NCBI GenBank assembly: GCA_041744735.1
Contig: JBGTKH010000441.1
Location: 1-10,519, forward strand
Reading direction: 5' to 3'
Length of the DNA: 10,519 nucleotides
From: JBGTKH01 sp041744735
GTDB lineage: Bacteria; Planctomycetota; Planctomycetia; Pirellulales; Pirellulaceae
In this document: positions 1 to 7,812 of the stretch, piece after piece
Numbering within the stretch: the first letter of the stretch is position 1
Layout: every line of letters starts with the position of its first letter
Notes under the pieces: generated by a model
Database searches by the model: none
What the model was told of the DNA's origin: nothing
Seen by the model: the letters and a program-made list of their open reading frames with translations, nothing else
Made by a program: the position numbers and the translations under genes

Positions 1-1
1 G

Positions 2-2770
2 ATGCCCGGGGCTGTGTCGGACCAGCGCTCGCCCGTGCACGTCGCTGATCGCGCACGTGGCGAACAATTTGACCGAGACGACGCTGTCCGATTGCCGGAC
101 CGATTCACCGAAACCGAACTCGAAGCGGCGTGGGTCAAGGCGGGTCGGTCACGCTTGGCATTGTACGCCCTGCCGGCGGATGCCCGCGAGGAACTCCGGC
201 ATCCGTTCACCTTGCGCGTGTACCTCGATGTTTATTCAGAACGAATGGTGCCGCCCGCTGCAGTAAATAGAGCCGAGCTCATGGAGGCGTGGCTTAACCG
301 TCGCCTTGAGATTGAAGCCGAAGCCGATGTTGCTAAACGCGAAAAGATTACACCTGGTCACTTTCAACACGCTTTACGAATTGTGGCTGTAAGGATCGCG
401 AACACGAACGAAGGGTCCGTCTCGGTCGATGACTTGGCTGACGCTGGTGTGCCTCGGTTCGATTCGGCCCATCCGCCCGGGCCTGTTGTCGCTCGACTGA
501 TCGGCGCGAATATTTTAGAGACCGTTCCTGGACGAATCGATCGAATCCGATTCGCGATCGAGGCAGTCCAAGACTTCTACCGGGCTGAAGCGGACGTAGA
601 GGACATCAAGGCCGATTCGGCTACGGTAGTGCAGCGGTTCACGAAGCTCAACTTTTCCGAGGCGTATCCTCGTCTTGTCCGAATCGGCCGCCGGATTGCA
701 AACGACGGGATTCGTCATCTGTTCGTCGGAACGCTCGCAGAGATCGACCCGCGCATGGCAGCGGTCGTCATTTGCGCGAACCCATTGCAGTACCATTCAG
801 AAACTCGCGCGAAAGTCGCCCAAAGTCTAGGGCGAGATATGACCGCTCGTCACCGGGTCCGAGGGGCTTTCGCAATTACTATGCTTGGCGAAATGGACTG
901 TCCAGAAGCGGTCGAGGTGTTGGTGCGACATCTGCTGCCTCCTGCCGATGCGCACAAATATTTGAACACAGTGGGCGCAACGGCGTTCGCAAAACTTGGG
1001 CACTCAGACGCTGTTGACTTCGTTTATCGATGGGAATGGTTTGGAGTTCGACCCGGAAATGAAACCTATTACGATCGTGAAAAACTCGCATTACTTCGAC
1101 GTGCAAAACCGGATTTCCGACAGGCGCTAGGCGACCATGCCGCAAGGCAACTCGATTCACCAACCGGCTCGCGCGAGCACGCGAAAGCGATATGTGTACT
1201 CGCCTACCTCGGAGACGATCGATTGGTGGAGCACCTACAAAGCAGATTTGTCGCGAACGGACACCTCGAGAGGTACGAGAATCACGCACTCGTTGCGCTC
1301 GGTTCTGATGCAGCCGGCGCACTCTTCGTTCGGTCCGTATTGGCTGTGGCGAAGCAACTAGCCGCGATTCCAAACGGCCATGCGCACAACGACGAGCGTT
1401 TCCACTTAGGAAGATCCGTCCATTTCGCGAGTTTTGACATTCGGTATTTAATCACCCCGGCGTTCGAGTCGCATTTGCTGCAATTGATCGAGGATGACAA
1501 CCCAACCATTGCGTCAATCGGCTCCTACTGGGCCAAGAGTGGACTCGTTGCTTCGTTGTTTTTTCCATCCGCCGTGGCCTCCGCGAAGCGCGGAAGATGC
1601 CTTGAGTTTGAACGAAACGACGAAAGGTGCGCTGTTACGGCCGATCGGTGGTTGGGCTGGTGGCGAACGGCCACGGACATCGCCGTGCGAAAGAACTTGA
1701 TGTCACTACTCCCCCTCTATCCGACGCCAGAAATCGAGGAGATTCTGCTGGACTGTTTGGACGAGCCAGAACTGCGTTATCAAGCAGCGCGGCGGATTGG
1801 CGATTTCGGGGCCGTCCGCTCGGCACAGCGACTACGACGGCTTTTGGAAGAAGACATTCCGTTTTGGGACCGGATGGCAGCGGCCGACGCGCTCGGGCAC
1901 TTGCGTGATCCAGGAGCGGTGCCGCTACTGGAGTCGTTGGCGGCCATGCATCGCAACACAGATGAGGGACTCTACGCGGTCACTACTCTTGGCTTCATTG
2001 GCACTCCCGAAGCTGAGTCGGCCCTTTGCCGTCTTGACGATAATACGCTGGACGAAGAGTTGATGATGCAAGCGCTGATTGCCTGTGGAACTGCCACAGC
2101 GATGCAAAGGGTGATCGCGAGAGCAAAACAAAGAACGAATGGCACTCATTGGCTTTGCGAACGCATTGATCGTTTGTCTTGGGAACGTGGTTGGATTAGG
2201 GGAAACTATTTCACGCATATCCACACACGAGACTTAGTCGAGTACCTAGATGCCGGGCACCATACCAATTCCTCGATGGAAAACTGGACCATCGTCGATT
2301 CCTTTCGACAAATCGACAGTTTGGACACACGGCAACTACTGCGAAAGTGGGCCGAACGGCGCGGAACGCCCGAGGACCCATTGGTACGGGAGAATGACCA
2401 GCGGCGGATGTCGGACATGTGCTTTTGGGAATTGACCGCGCGGGGCGACGAGTTCGCCATCCCGTATGTACTTGATTCATGGGCGGATGACGACGATGAC
2501 ACGTACGTATCCATCGCCGCACGCGACCTTCGCAACTTCTCTTCGCCGGCCATCGCTGCTGAAGTCAGACGCCGTCTTTCCGAAGCAACCGACCGTTCGC
2601 AGGCGGTTCGAATGCTCGCACTGCTCGGCCGCTTCGGCGACGCATCCGACGGTAAATTGATCGCAAGGTTCCTCGACCACTCCGATGATTTGCTTGCCAA
2701 TGTGGCATGCGAGTCTCTATTGCGACTGACCGATCCGCTTCTGGTCCCGGATCATTGGCGAGAAGTATAG
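2..2770 (+). CDS. STAND/NACHT-type NTPase with C-terminal HEAT-repeat array (5' truncated by the window edge)
   Basis: Open reading frame of 922 residues reaching the left edge; the ATG at base 2 is probably internal, because the protein opens inside a domain. Residues about 27-75 (AVRLPDRFTETELEAAW, then LRHPFTLRVYLDVY) resemble the end of a NACHT-family NTPase: a hydrophobic strand, an acidic 'Ft..El..aW' helix and the 'L..Pf.Lr' segment. Residues 80-200 are helical and end in IRFAIEAVQDFYRAEA, matching the 'F.he.lqdyf.A' segment that follows STAND NTPase modules. From about 280 to 915 the chain is mostly HEAT-like helix pairs, e.g. RVRGAFAITMLGEMDCPEAV (286-305), LRYQAARRIGDFGAVRSAQR (591-610), RMAAADALGHLRDPGAVPLL (624-643) and QAVRMLALLGRFGDASDGKL (867-886). 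By family knowledge the HEAT array would sense a ligand and the NTPase would oligomerise to drive an N-terminal effector, in antiphage defence or signalling. Walker A/B and any effector lie outside the window, so the role is inferred. G+C looks lower than in the neighbours. It converges on the glycerate kinase gene. A plain HEAT-repeat protein is the alternative. Confidence 0.75.
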   Translation: MPGAVSDQRSPVHVADRARGEQFDRDDAVRLPDRFTETELEAAWVKAGRSRLALYALPADAREELRHPFTLRVYLDVYSERMVPPAAVNRAELMEAWLNRRLEIEAEADVAKREKITPGHFQHALRIVAVRIANTNEGSVSVDDLADAGVPRFDSAHPPGPVVARLIGANILETVPGRIDRIRFAIEAVQDFYRAEADVEDIKADSATVVQRFTKLNFSEAYPRLVRIGRRIANDGIRHLFVGTLAEIDPRMAAVVICANPLQYHSETRAKVAQSLGRDMTARHRVRGAFAITMLGEMDCPEAVEVLVRHLLPPADAHKYLNTVGATAFAKLGHSDAVDFVYRWEWFGVRPGNETYYDREKLALLRRAKPDFRQALGDHAARQLDSPTGSREHAKAICVLAYLGDDRLVEHLQSRFVANGHLERYENHALVALGSDAAGALFVRSVLAVAKQLAAIPNGHAHNDERFHLGRSVHFASFDIRYLITPAFESHLLQLIEDDNPTIASIGSYWAKSGLVASLFFPSAVASAKRGRCLEFERNDERCAVTADRWLGWWRTATDIAVRKNLMSLLPLYPTPEIEEILLDCLDEPELRYQAARRIGDFGAVRSAQRLRRLLEEDIPFWDRMAAADALGHLRDPGAVPLLESLAAMHRNTDEGLYAVTTLGFIGTPEAESALCRLDDNTLDEELMMQALIACGTATAMQRVIARAKQRTNGTHWLCERIDRLSWERGWIRGNYFTHIHTRDLVEYLDAGHHTNSSMENWTIVDSFRQIDSLDTRQLLRKWAERRGTPEDPLVRENDQRRMSDMCFWELTARGDEFAIPYVLDSWADDDDDTYVSIAARDLRNFSSPAIAAEVRRRLSEATDRSQAVRMLALLGRFGDASDGKLIARFLDHSDDLLANVACESLLRLTDPLLVPDHWREV

Positions 2771-2857
2771 GCTCGGGTCGGCCAAAGATGTCGAGCAAGC
2801 AACTGCCCCACCAGTGCGAGAGTGAACACCGGCAGCGAGCTAAAGGCGTCGAGCATC

Positions 2858-4243
2858 CTAACGTGAGACAACGGCCACGCGGATGTCGCAGACGTTGGTG
2901 TGGGTGGGGCCGGTCTTTAGCAGGGCGCCCAGCGGCTCGAAGAAGTGATAGGCGTCGTTGCGGGACAGGAAGTCGGCCGGGTCCAAACTCCTTTCGAGCA
3001 TCGCCTCGACGACTGACGAATCGACAAACGCGCCGGCGGCATCCGTCGGTCCGTCTTCGCCGTCGGTGCCGGCGGAGAGCAGAACGATGTCGTTGAGTGC
3101 GCGACGAATCTCGTCACCGGCCGATGCCGTTCGCAGGAGATGGTCAAGTGCGGCGAGTATGAGTTGCTGGTTTCGGCCGCCGCGGCCTCGCTGATCGGCG
3201 GGGACCAATTTCACGGTGGGCTCGCCGCCGGTGATCAAGCAATCGGGGCCTTGTTCGTAGCGCATGCGTAAGGCCATTTCGGCCAAGTGGCGACCGACGT
3301 CTTCCGCGGCGCCTTCCAATTCGCGCGCGGCATGCATGGCGTGCGAGTAACCGCGGCGTTCGGCTTCGATCCCGGCTGCGTCGACGGCGACGGCGTTGTT
3401 GCCGATGACGAGATTCGTCACTTCGCACGCCGTTGAGTGTTGCGGTGGGCGAGGACGACTTGCCGCGCCTTCCAGGAATTGAAAGACCGCGGGCGAAATG
3501 CCGGCCTCGCGTGCGCCGAAGTTTTCCAGCACAGCCAGTGCGGCTTGCGGTGTCGAGGTGTCTTCGACCGTGGGGCCCGATGCGATGATGTCCAGCGGGT
3601 CGCCGATCACGTCGGAGATAATCAGCGAGATCAGTCGCCCCGCACGGCACGCGCGTGCCAGTCCGTTGCCTTTGATGCGGCTGAGTTGCTTGCGGACCGT
3701 GTTCAACTCTTGAATGTTGGCCCCCGCGGCGCTCAGATGCTTGGTGATCGCTTGTTTGTCGGCTAGCGAGATGCCCTCGACCGGCGCGGGCAACAGCGCC
3801 GAGCCGCCGCCGGAGATCAGGCACAGGCAGAGATCCTCGCGCGTTAGCGACTGCACCAATTTCAGAATCTGTTCGGCACCAGCGACACCCGCCGCTGTGG
3901 GTTCGTTTGCACCGGCGGGCCGCGCGCCGTGCAGCTTGATGCGTGTAAGTGGCACGACGCAATCTTCCGGTACGTTGATCCAGCCGGCCAGTTGTTTTTC
4001 AGCCATCAGCGGTTCGCCCAGCGCCGCTTCCAGTCCAGCGGCCATGCCGGCTCCGGCTTTGCCCGCCCCGACGACCGCGATTCGCCTCACGCTGTCTAAA
4101 TCGATTTGCTCATCGCCGATGTGAAGTTGTCGGCCATCAACGCGCACGGTGTCGGCCACCAGCCGATCGCTGCGCACGGCGTCGAGCCCGGCTTGCCAGA
4201 TGGCGATTGCGTCGTCACGGAGTTGCTTTGAGGATCGTGGCAC
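2858..4243 (-). CDS. gckA: glycerate 2-kinase, MOFRL/DUF4147 family
   Basis: 461 residues, the usual length for class II glycerate kinases (gckA/ttuD/GLYCTK type), which phosphorylate D-glycerate with ATP to 2-phosphoglycerate and feed serine-cycle, glyoxylate or tartrate carbon into glycolysis in the cytoplasm. Signature stretches are present in order: GAGKAGAGM (59-67), ISGGGSALLP (143-152), NTVRKQLSRIKGNGLA (181-196), SDVIGDPLDIIASGPT (210-225), then the C-terminal MOFRL domain with GGEPTV (339-344), GRGGRNQQ (353-360), SAGTDGEDGPTDAAGA (390-405) and TGPTHTN (444-450). No family motif is missing, so it should be active. The start is a GTG, since no earlier in-frame ATG fits and the next Met (67) is inside a motif; no good Shine-Dalgarno is visible. 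It is the last of three co-oriented minus-strand genes, 73 nt after the membrane-protein gene and beyond a palindrome, so it may have its own promoter. The family is certain; the symbol is by family analogy. Older databases misname this family hydroxypyruvate reductase. Confidence 0.92.
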   Translation of the reverse strand: MPRSSKQLRDDAIAIWQAGLDAVRSDRLVADTVRVDGRQLHIGDEQIDLDSVRRIAVVGAGKAGAGMAAGLEAALGEPLMAEKQLAGWINVPEDCVVPLTRIKLHGARPAGANEPTAAGVAGAEQILKLVQSLTREDLCLCLISGGGSALLPAPVEGISLADKQAITKHLSAAGANIQELNTVRKQLSRIKGNGLARACRAGRLISLIISDVIGDPLDIIASGPTVEDTSTPQAALAVLENFGAREAGISPAVFQFLEGAASRPRPPQHSTACEVTNLVIGNNAVAVDAAGIEAERRGYSHAMHAARELEGAAEDVGRHLAEMALRMRYEQGPDCLITGGEPTVKLVPADQRGRGGRNQQLILAALDHLLRTASAGDEIRRALNDIVLLSAGTDGEDGPTDAAGAFVDSSVVEAMLERSLDPADFLSRNDAYHFFEPLGALLKTGPTHTNVCDIRVAVVSR

Positions 4244-4279
4244 GTGAGAAGATGCTCTGCAAAGTTTGGCGGCAAGAAC

Positions 4280-4304
4280 TAGGACGGATTGGCAATCCGT
4301 CCTA
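4280..4304. repeat. perfect palindrome (11-bp arms, 3-nt loop) between two minus-strand genes
   Basis: TAGGACGGATT, loop GGC, then AATCCGTCCTA: the arms are exact reverse complements. It lies 13 nt past the TGA of the membrane-protein gene and 36 nt before the GTG of the glycerate kinase gene. It could end transcription of the upstream gene, but no run of U follows on the minus strand, so a dispersed REP-like palindrome is equally likely. Confidence 0.8.
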
Positions 4305-4316
4305 CGGTAAAGCGAT

Positions 4317-4916
4317 TCATTCTTTGACGCGCAGCACGTCGAGCCATTGGCCTTCGTGCTCGACGGTCACTTGGCTCAGGCCGTTGGGGCCGGCGGCACA
4401 ACAGACCAAACCGGCCAGTAGATTCTCATCACCGATGCTGAATTTTCCAGCCACACTGCACCACGGCGTCCCCTTACCGCGGTCGCCGGGCAAATGCAGG
4501 TTGCTGAAAAAGACTTGCGTGAAACCTTGCGAACTAAGTTGCTGGGGCCAGCGGCGAAACATCGGCTGATGCACGGCCAGCACTTTCGACAGACCGGGGA
4601 TCAAAAAATCGACCACTTCTTGCAATCGTTCCGGCGACGGCATGCTGCCGCCGCGGCCAACGGGCGCCAGTATCAACACCGCCAGCCGAACCGGCGTGCC
4701 ATAGAATTCCAACCGCGGAGATTTTGCCGGCGGGCCGCTCGCGTCGAGCGATGCAATGTCGATCGAGAGATCTTGCTGCGATTCGCCTTTGCGCGCAGGC
4801 CGACGGCGAAGCAGGAGCAGCAGCACGAAAAGCACAGCCGCAGCAATGAGCACCGCGGCTCCTGCGATGACGATCGTGATCAACGGTAACGACGAAAATT
4901 CTTGGTCCACTTCCAT
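4317..4916 (-). CDS. conserved-type hypothetical single-pass membrane protein
   Basis: I do not recognise the family. From the chosen start the protein has 199 residues: a short acidic N-terminus (MEVDQEFSSLP), one transmembrane helix at about residues 12-36 (ITIVIAGAAVLIAAAVLFVLLLLL), then RRRPARKG, a positive stop-transfer patch predicting an extracytoplasmic N-terminus and a cytoplasmic C-terminus. About 30 polar linker residues follow, then a soluble alpha/beta domain of about 130 residues with alternating strands (VRLAVLILAPVG, FTQVFFSNLHLPG, WCSVAGKFSIG, AGLVCCAAGP). The ATG at 4916 is preferred because GGAG stands 6 nt before it. The frame stays open to an ATG at 5003 that overlaps the previous gene's stop as ATGA, which would add 29 residues with no domain character. 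Gene order after the secreted protein suggests co-transcription, so a role at the cell envelope is plausible but unproven. Confidence 0.75.
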   Translation of the reverse strand: MEVDQEFSSLPLITIVIAGAAVLIAAAVLFVLLLLLRRRPARKGESQQDLSIDIASLDASGPPAKSPRLEFYGTPVRLAVLILAPVGRGGSMPSPERLQEVVDFLIPGLSKVLAVHQPMFRRWPQQLSSQGFTQVFFSNLHLPGDRGKGTPWCSVAGKFSIGDENLLAGLVCCAAGPNGLSQVTVEHEGQWLDVLRVKE

Positions 4917-4922
4917 GACGCA

Positions 4923-4926
4923 CTCC
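4923..4926 (-). promoter_or_regulatory. Shine-Dalgarno GGAG that decides the membrane-protein start
   Basis: On the minus strand the sequence reads GGAGTGCGTCATG, a GGAG six nucleotides before the ATG at 4916. The competing upstream ATG (5003) has only a weak GGTGG. This favours a 199-residue product over 228 residues. Confidence 0.5.
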
Positions 4927-4999
4927 GGGGCTTGGGGCTTTCCCCCGATGTTAAGACCCGCCATGGGTCTCACGCAAGCGGCGATGTCGCGCCCCGCGA

Positions 5000-7696
5000 T
5001 CATCTTGCCACCGGCCCGAACGCGGCCGTGGCTTCATTCGCTTCGAGAAGCGAGACCGTCACCTCGTCAATCCACGCTTCGCCCAGCCCGGTAACGGCGA
5101 AGGTCACCGTCAACTGCCCGTTCAGCGGAGCGACGCGGTACAGCGTCACCTGTTGCCAATCGCCAGTCCTGCGAATTCGTTCGGCCAGCGGCAGACCGCC
5201 GATCGAATCGAAGATCAGCAGGCCGTCGCGCGTGCCCGCCATTTCGCTGGGCAGATGAACCCAGCCGTTGATGCGCACCAATTGTCCTTGGCGGACGGTC
5301 ACCGGCGGCGTGCTGATCCAGACCGGCGGCACTTCGACGACGCTGGGAGCCGACGGTTCGTCGTCGGTCCACGTTCGCAGACGAAGGCCGAAACGTCCGG
5401 AGCGAGCCGCCTTCGTCGCGAGTTCCACGTGTGAGTGCGCGGGCGTGGCCACATGACGATGATGTTGCCAGCCTGCCTGTTGCATCCGCGGCAAATCTTC
5501 CATGTCGCCACCAGTCATTCCGCTTTCGTTCCAGCGCCCGGAATTCAGCCGGCCGGCTATGGACCAGTGCAACGGCAAGGTGGCGAAACTGGCACAGAAC
5601 GGACTGGCGGCCGGCGACGGAAATCCGGCGACGGTGTGCTGCCAATAGCCGTGTCGAATCTTGGCCAAGGCCCGATTCGTACGGGCGGCCAACTCTTGCG
5701 ACGTGCGGTTGTCACCTGCCGCGAGCAGTTGCTGAGCCTGACGCAAACTGCCGGATGCCTCTTGCAGCGACGCGACCACCGGGACGTTCGGCGGCGGTGT
5801 GCTCAATCGCCGCTGCGTATCTTCCACTGCCGTCATCCAGCGCGACGCAATTTCATTCTGCAGCTTGGCAACCGAACTACCCTGCGCCGTGAGTTGCCGT
5901 TGCACGTGATTGACCACCAGCGGGTCCTGTGTGAGCAGCACCAAGCCCGTCAGTCCAAACTCGTCGAGCGTGATGCGCATGCCGCCCGGATCGCGGCGCC
6001 CATGCCGCAGCGGCAAAAGTCCCGCGGGCGTGAGCGTGTAGCCTTGCGACGTGAGCGACGCGCCGGGGTCAACAAACGAGACTGGCGTACTCTCGTAAGG
6101 ACCGATGGCATATTGTTGTCCTGCCCCATGGCGCGTGAGCAGCAGCAGCCGCGAACGATCCGTTTGCAGTACGGCCACACGAACGCCGGGTGTCGTGCTT
6201 TCAATTTCACCAGCCAGCGAACCGGCGGCAGCCCAAGGTTCGAGCAATAGAAGTTCAAGATTCATCAGTTGCAGCGTCGCAGCCCGCAACTGAGTCGATT
6301 CGTCGCGGGCATCGAGCCGCGACCGCGATTGAAAGCACAGGCCCCGCGCGCCCGCCGCGATGGCATTGTACGCCAGCAGGCGGATTTGATCCGGCTCAAC
6401 ACCGATCGGCAAACGGAAGTCTTGCCCGAGCGTAGCCACTTGGCCCACCAGTTCCTCGGCCAACTCTGTTTGCACCGTCGCCCAAAACGGCGTGCCGGGC
6501 CGGGCCAAACGAGTTCGCTCGCGCAGCCACGGAGCGAAATCTGACAGTTCGAAGCTGGTGCCTAGCGGACTGAGCTCCGTCATTAGCAAATCGATAATGC
6601 GGCTGTAATGCCAGAGGTGTGCATCGGCGCTGCAAACCAGCGGGCGGCCTTTTAATACATCGCTACGCCGGACCTGCGCGGCCAATTCGCTGGCAGCTTC
6701 CAGATCGCGCACGGCCAGCCGCTGACCCAGGTTCCACGCCAACACGCGGTCGTGCGCCGCGCTGATCGTTCCGCCCCCGGCTGTTTGCGGCGGCGGCGCG
6801 ACGAGCCATAGATTCAATCGCCGGGCTTCCTGCAATTGCTCGTTGGTGGGCGGCGCGCTGAGTTTCATCGTGTTGAAGCCCAGCGCCTTGAGCCACTCAA
6901 ACGACTCGCCGTTGTGCTCGATCATCCGCACCAGCAGCGGGCGGCCCTCGGCCATGAGCACCGATCCCTGCAGTCGCACGTGACTCTCCGCGAGGCCGCT
7001 GGGCAGTTCCTCGTGGCCGGCGGTTGACAGCGACACCCAACGCATGGGAGCTCGCGTGTCGATACCGATTTGCGGATTGTCCACAGAGGAAGAAACGTAG
7101 CCCGCGACTTCTAAGTCGTCCACCCAAAGATTTGTCTCGCCGGCACCGCCGTAAGCGTTCAGCACGAGCAAATCCAGATACGCTTCGCGCGCGTCAATGT
7201 GCGAACCAAACTGGCTGCGCAAGATGACAAGTTGGCGGGCCAACAATTGCGCCGCGTCCCGAATCTGAAGTTGCTGCCAAGAACCGGCCTTGTCGTACGA
7301 CGTGCCACGAATCAAAGTCGTCATCGCGCGGCCGGTGCGCGGGTCCTCGGCACGTGGCAACACGACACGTGCGAGCAATTGAATTCCGGTCCGATCCGAT
7401 CGCACCCACACCGACGGCGATAATTCGGCAATGACCCGCGCGTGATCGATGTCGTGCGTAACATAAACATACGTGCCGCGTCCCGCTTCAATCTGCAGGT
7501 GCTCGCAGGCTTGACCTGCGTGTGGTTGCTGGAAAGAACGCTGCTGGGCGGCAACGCGCGCCGGACAATCGGCTTCGGCCAAGCGCCACGACAAGTCGGC
7601 CGTCTCGAACGGGTTCGCCGTCTCCGCGCAGGTTCGGCTCGCCGGATACAGCATCCCGGCCGCGAACAGTGACAGCAATACGAACGGACGTGGCAT
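5000..7696 (-). CDS. secreted multidomain protein with glycosidase-like core and flanking beta-sandwich modules
   Basis: 898 residues, exported: residues 1-24 form a Sec signal peptide (basic Arg3, hydrophobic FVLLSLFAAGML, likely cleavage after SRTCA). Residues about 85-200 look like a jelly-roll module of the carbohydrate-binding type (WVRSDRTGIQLLARVVLP, then AYLDLLVLNAYG and NLWVDDLEVAGY). Residues about 240-490 resemble a TIM-barrel glycoside-hydrolase-like domain: VRMIEHNGESFEWLKALGFN (256-275), LNLWLVAPPP (294-303) and IAAGARGLCFQSR (446-458). A beta-rich part (500-590) and a helical stretch (595-690) follow, then a second jelly-roll (about 785-885) ending TGLGEAWIDEVTVSLLE. I could not assign a catalytic acid pair, so it may bind or scaffold rather than hydrolyse. 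No lipobox, sorting motif or C-terminal membrane helix is visible, so it is probably periplasmic or released. Its stop overlaps the alternative start of the next gene (ATGA), pointing to an operon. Annotators would probably call it hypothetical. Confidence 0.8.
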   Translation of the reverse strand: MPRPFVLLSLFAAGMLYPASRTCAETANPFETADLSWRLAEADCPARVAAQQRSFQQPHAGQACEHLQIEAGRGTYVYVTHDIDHARVIAELSPSVWVRSDRTGIQLLARVVLPRAEDPRTGRAMTTLIRGTSYDKAGSWQQLQIRDAAQLLARQLVILRSQFGSHIDAREAYLDLLVLNAYGGAGETNLWVDDLEVAGYVSSSVDNPQIGIDTRAPMRWVSLSTAGHEELPSGLAESHVRLQGSVLMAEGRPLLVRMIEHNGESFEWLKALGFNTMKLSAPPTNEQLQEARRLNLWLVAPPPQTAGGGTISAAHDRVLAWNLGQRLAVRDLEAASELAAQVRRSDVLKGRPLVCSADAHLWHYSRIIDLLMTELSPLGTSFELSDFAPWLRERTRLARPGTPFWATVQTELAEELVGQVATLGQDFRLPIGVEPDQIRLLAYNAIAAGARGLCFQSRSRLDARDESTQLRAATLQLMNLELLLLEPWAAAGSLAGEIESTTPGVRVAVLQTDRSRLLLLTRHGAGQQYAIGPYESTPVSFVDPGASLTSQGYTLTPAGLLPLRHGRRDPGGMRITLDEFGLTGLVLLTQDPLVVNHVQRQLTAQGSSVAKLQNEIASRWMTAVEDTQRRLSTPPPNVPVVASLQEASGSLRQAQQLLAAGDNRTSQELAARTNRALAKIRHGYWQHTVAGFPSPAASPFCASFATLPLHWSIAGRLNSGRWNESGMTGGDMEDLPRMQQAGWQHHRHVATPAHSHVELATKAARSGRFGLRLRTWTDDEPSAPSVVEVPPVWISTPPVTVRQGQLVRINGWVHLPSEMAGTRDGLLIFDSIGGLPLAERIRRTGDWQQVTLYRVAPLNGQLTVTFAVTGLGEAWIDEVTVSLLEANEATAAFGPVAR

Positions 7697-7703
7697 GCGG
7701 TGT

Positions 7704-7717
7704 GTGGCGGAAAGTCA
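7704..7717 (-). repeat. 14-bp motif, minus-strand copy (inverted partner at 7799)
   Basis: Read on the minus strand this is TGACTTTCCGCCAC, ending 7 nt before the ATG of the secreted-protein gene. It is an exact reverse complement of 7799-7812. A shared operator or leader element is possible. Confidence 0.6.
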
Positions 7718-7798
7718 ACACGTTGTGGGGGCACGGTGCTGGCAACGTAAGCCGAGCTTGTAACAGGATTTGCGATCTGCGGCCAGATCAACCACCGG

Positions 7799-7812
7799 TG
7801 ACTTTCCGCCAC
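7799..7812 (+). repeat. 14-bp motif, plus-strand copy
   Basis: TGACTTTCCGCCAC on the plus strand, pointing toward the 93-residue gene, 144 nt before its ATG. It pairs perfectly with 7704-7717 across 81 nt. A third related string, TTGACTTTCTGC, occurs at 7914. Confidence 0.6.

Noticed and set aside
57..266. Short plus-strand frame overlapping the start of the window, considered as evidence of a frameshift in the NACHT gene
   Set aside because: The residues do not resemble NACHT sequence, while the main frame already reads the NTPase-like segment from about residue 27; no frameshift is needed.
2206..2700. 164-codon minus-strand frame opposite the HEAT-repeat gene
   Set aside because: Ser/Arg-rich antisense shadow without a ribosome-binding site or domain.
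2771..2857. Terminator between the converging NACHT-HEAT and glycerate kinase genes
   Set aside because: I found no convincing stem with a T tract on either strand in these 87 nt.
3144..3962. 272-codon minus-strand frame inside the glycerate kinase gene
   Set aside because: Arg/Ala-rich shifted-frame shadow; the main frame carries all glycerate kinase motifs.
5435..6250. Long plus-strand open frame opposite the secreted-protein gene
   Set aside because: Low-complexity, Arg/Gln/Pro-rich product typical of antisense reading of a G+C-rich gene; no domain, and the minus-strand frame has signal peptide and domain character.
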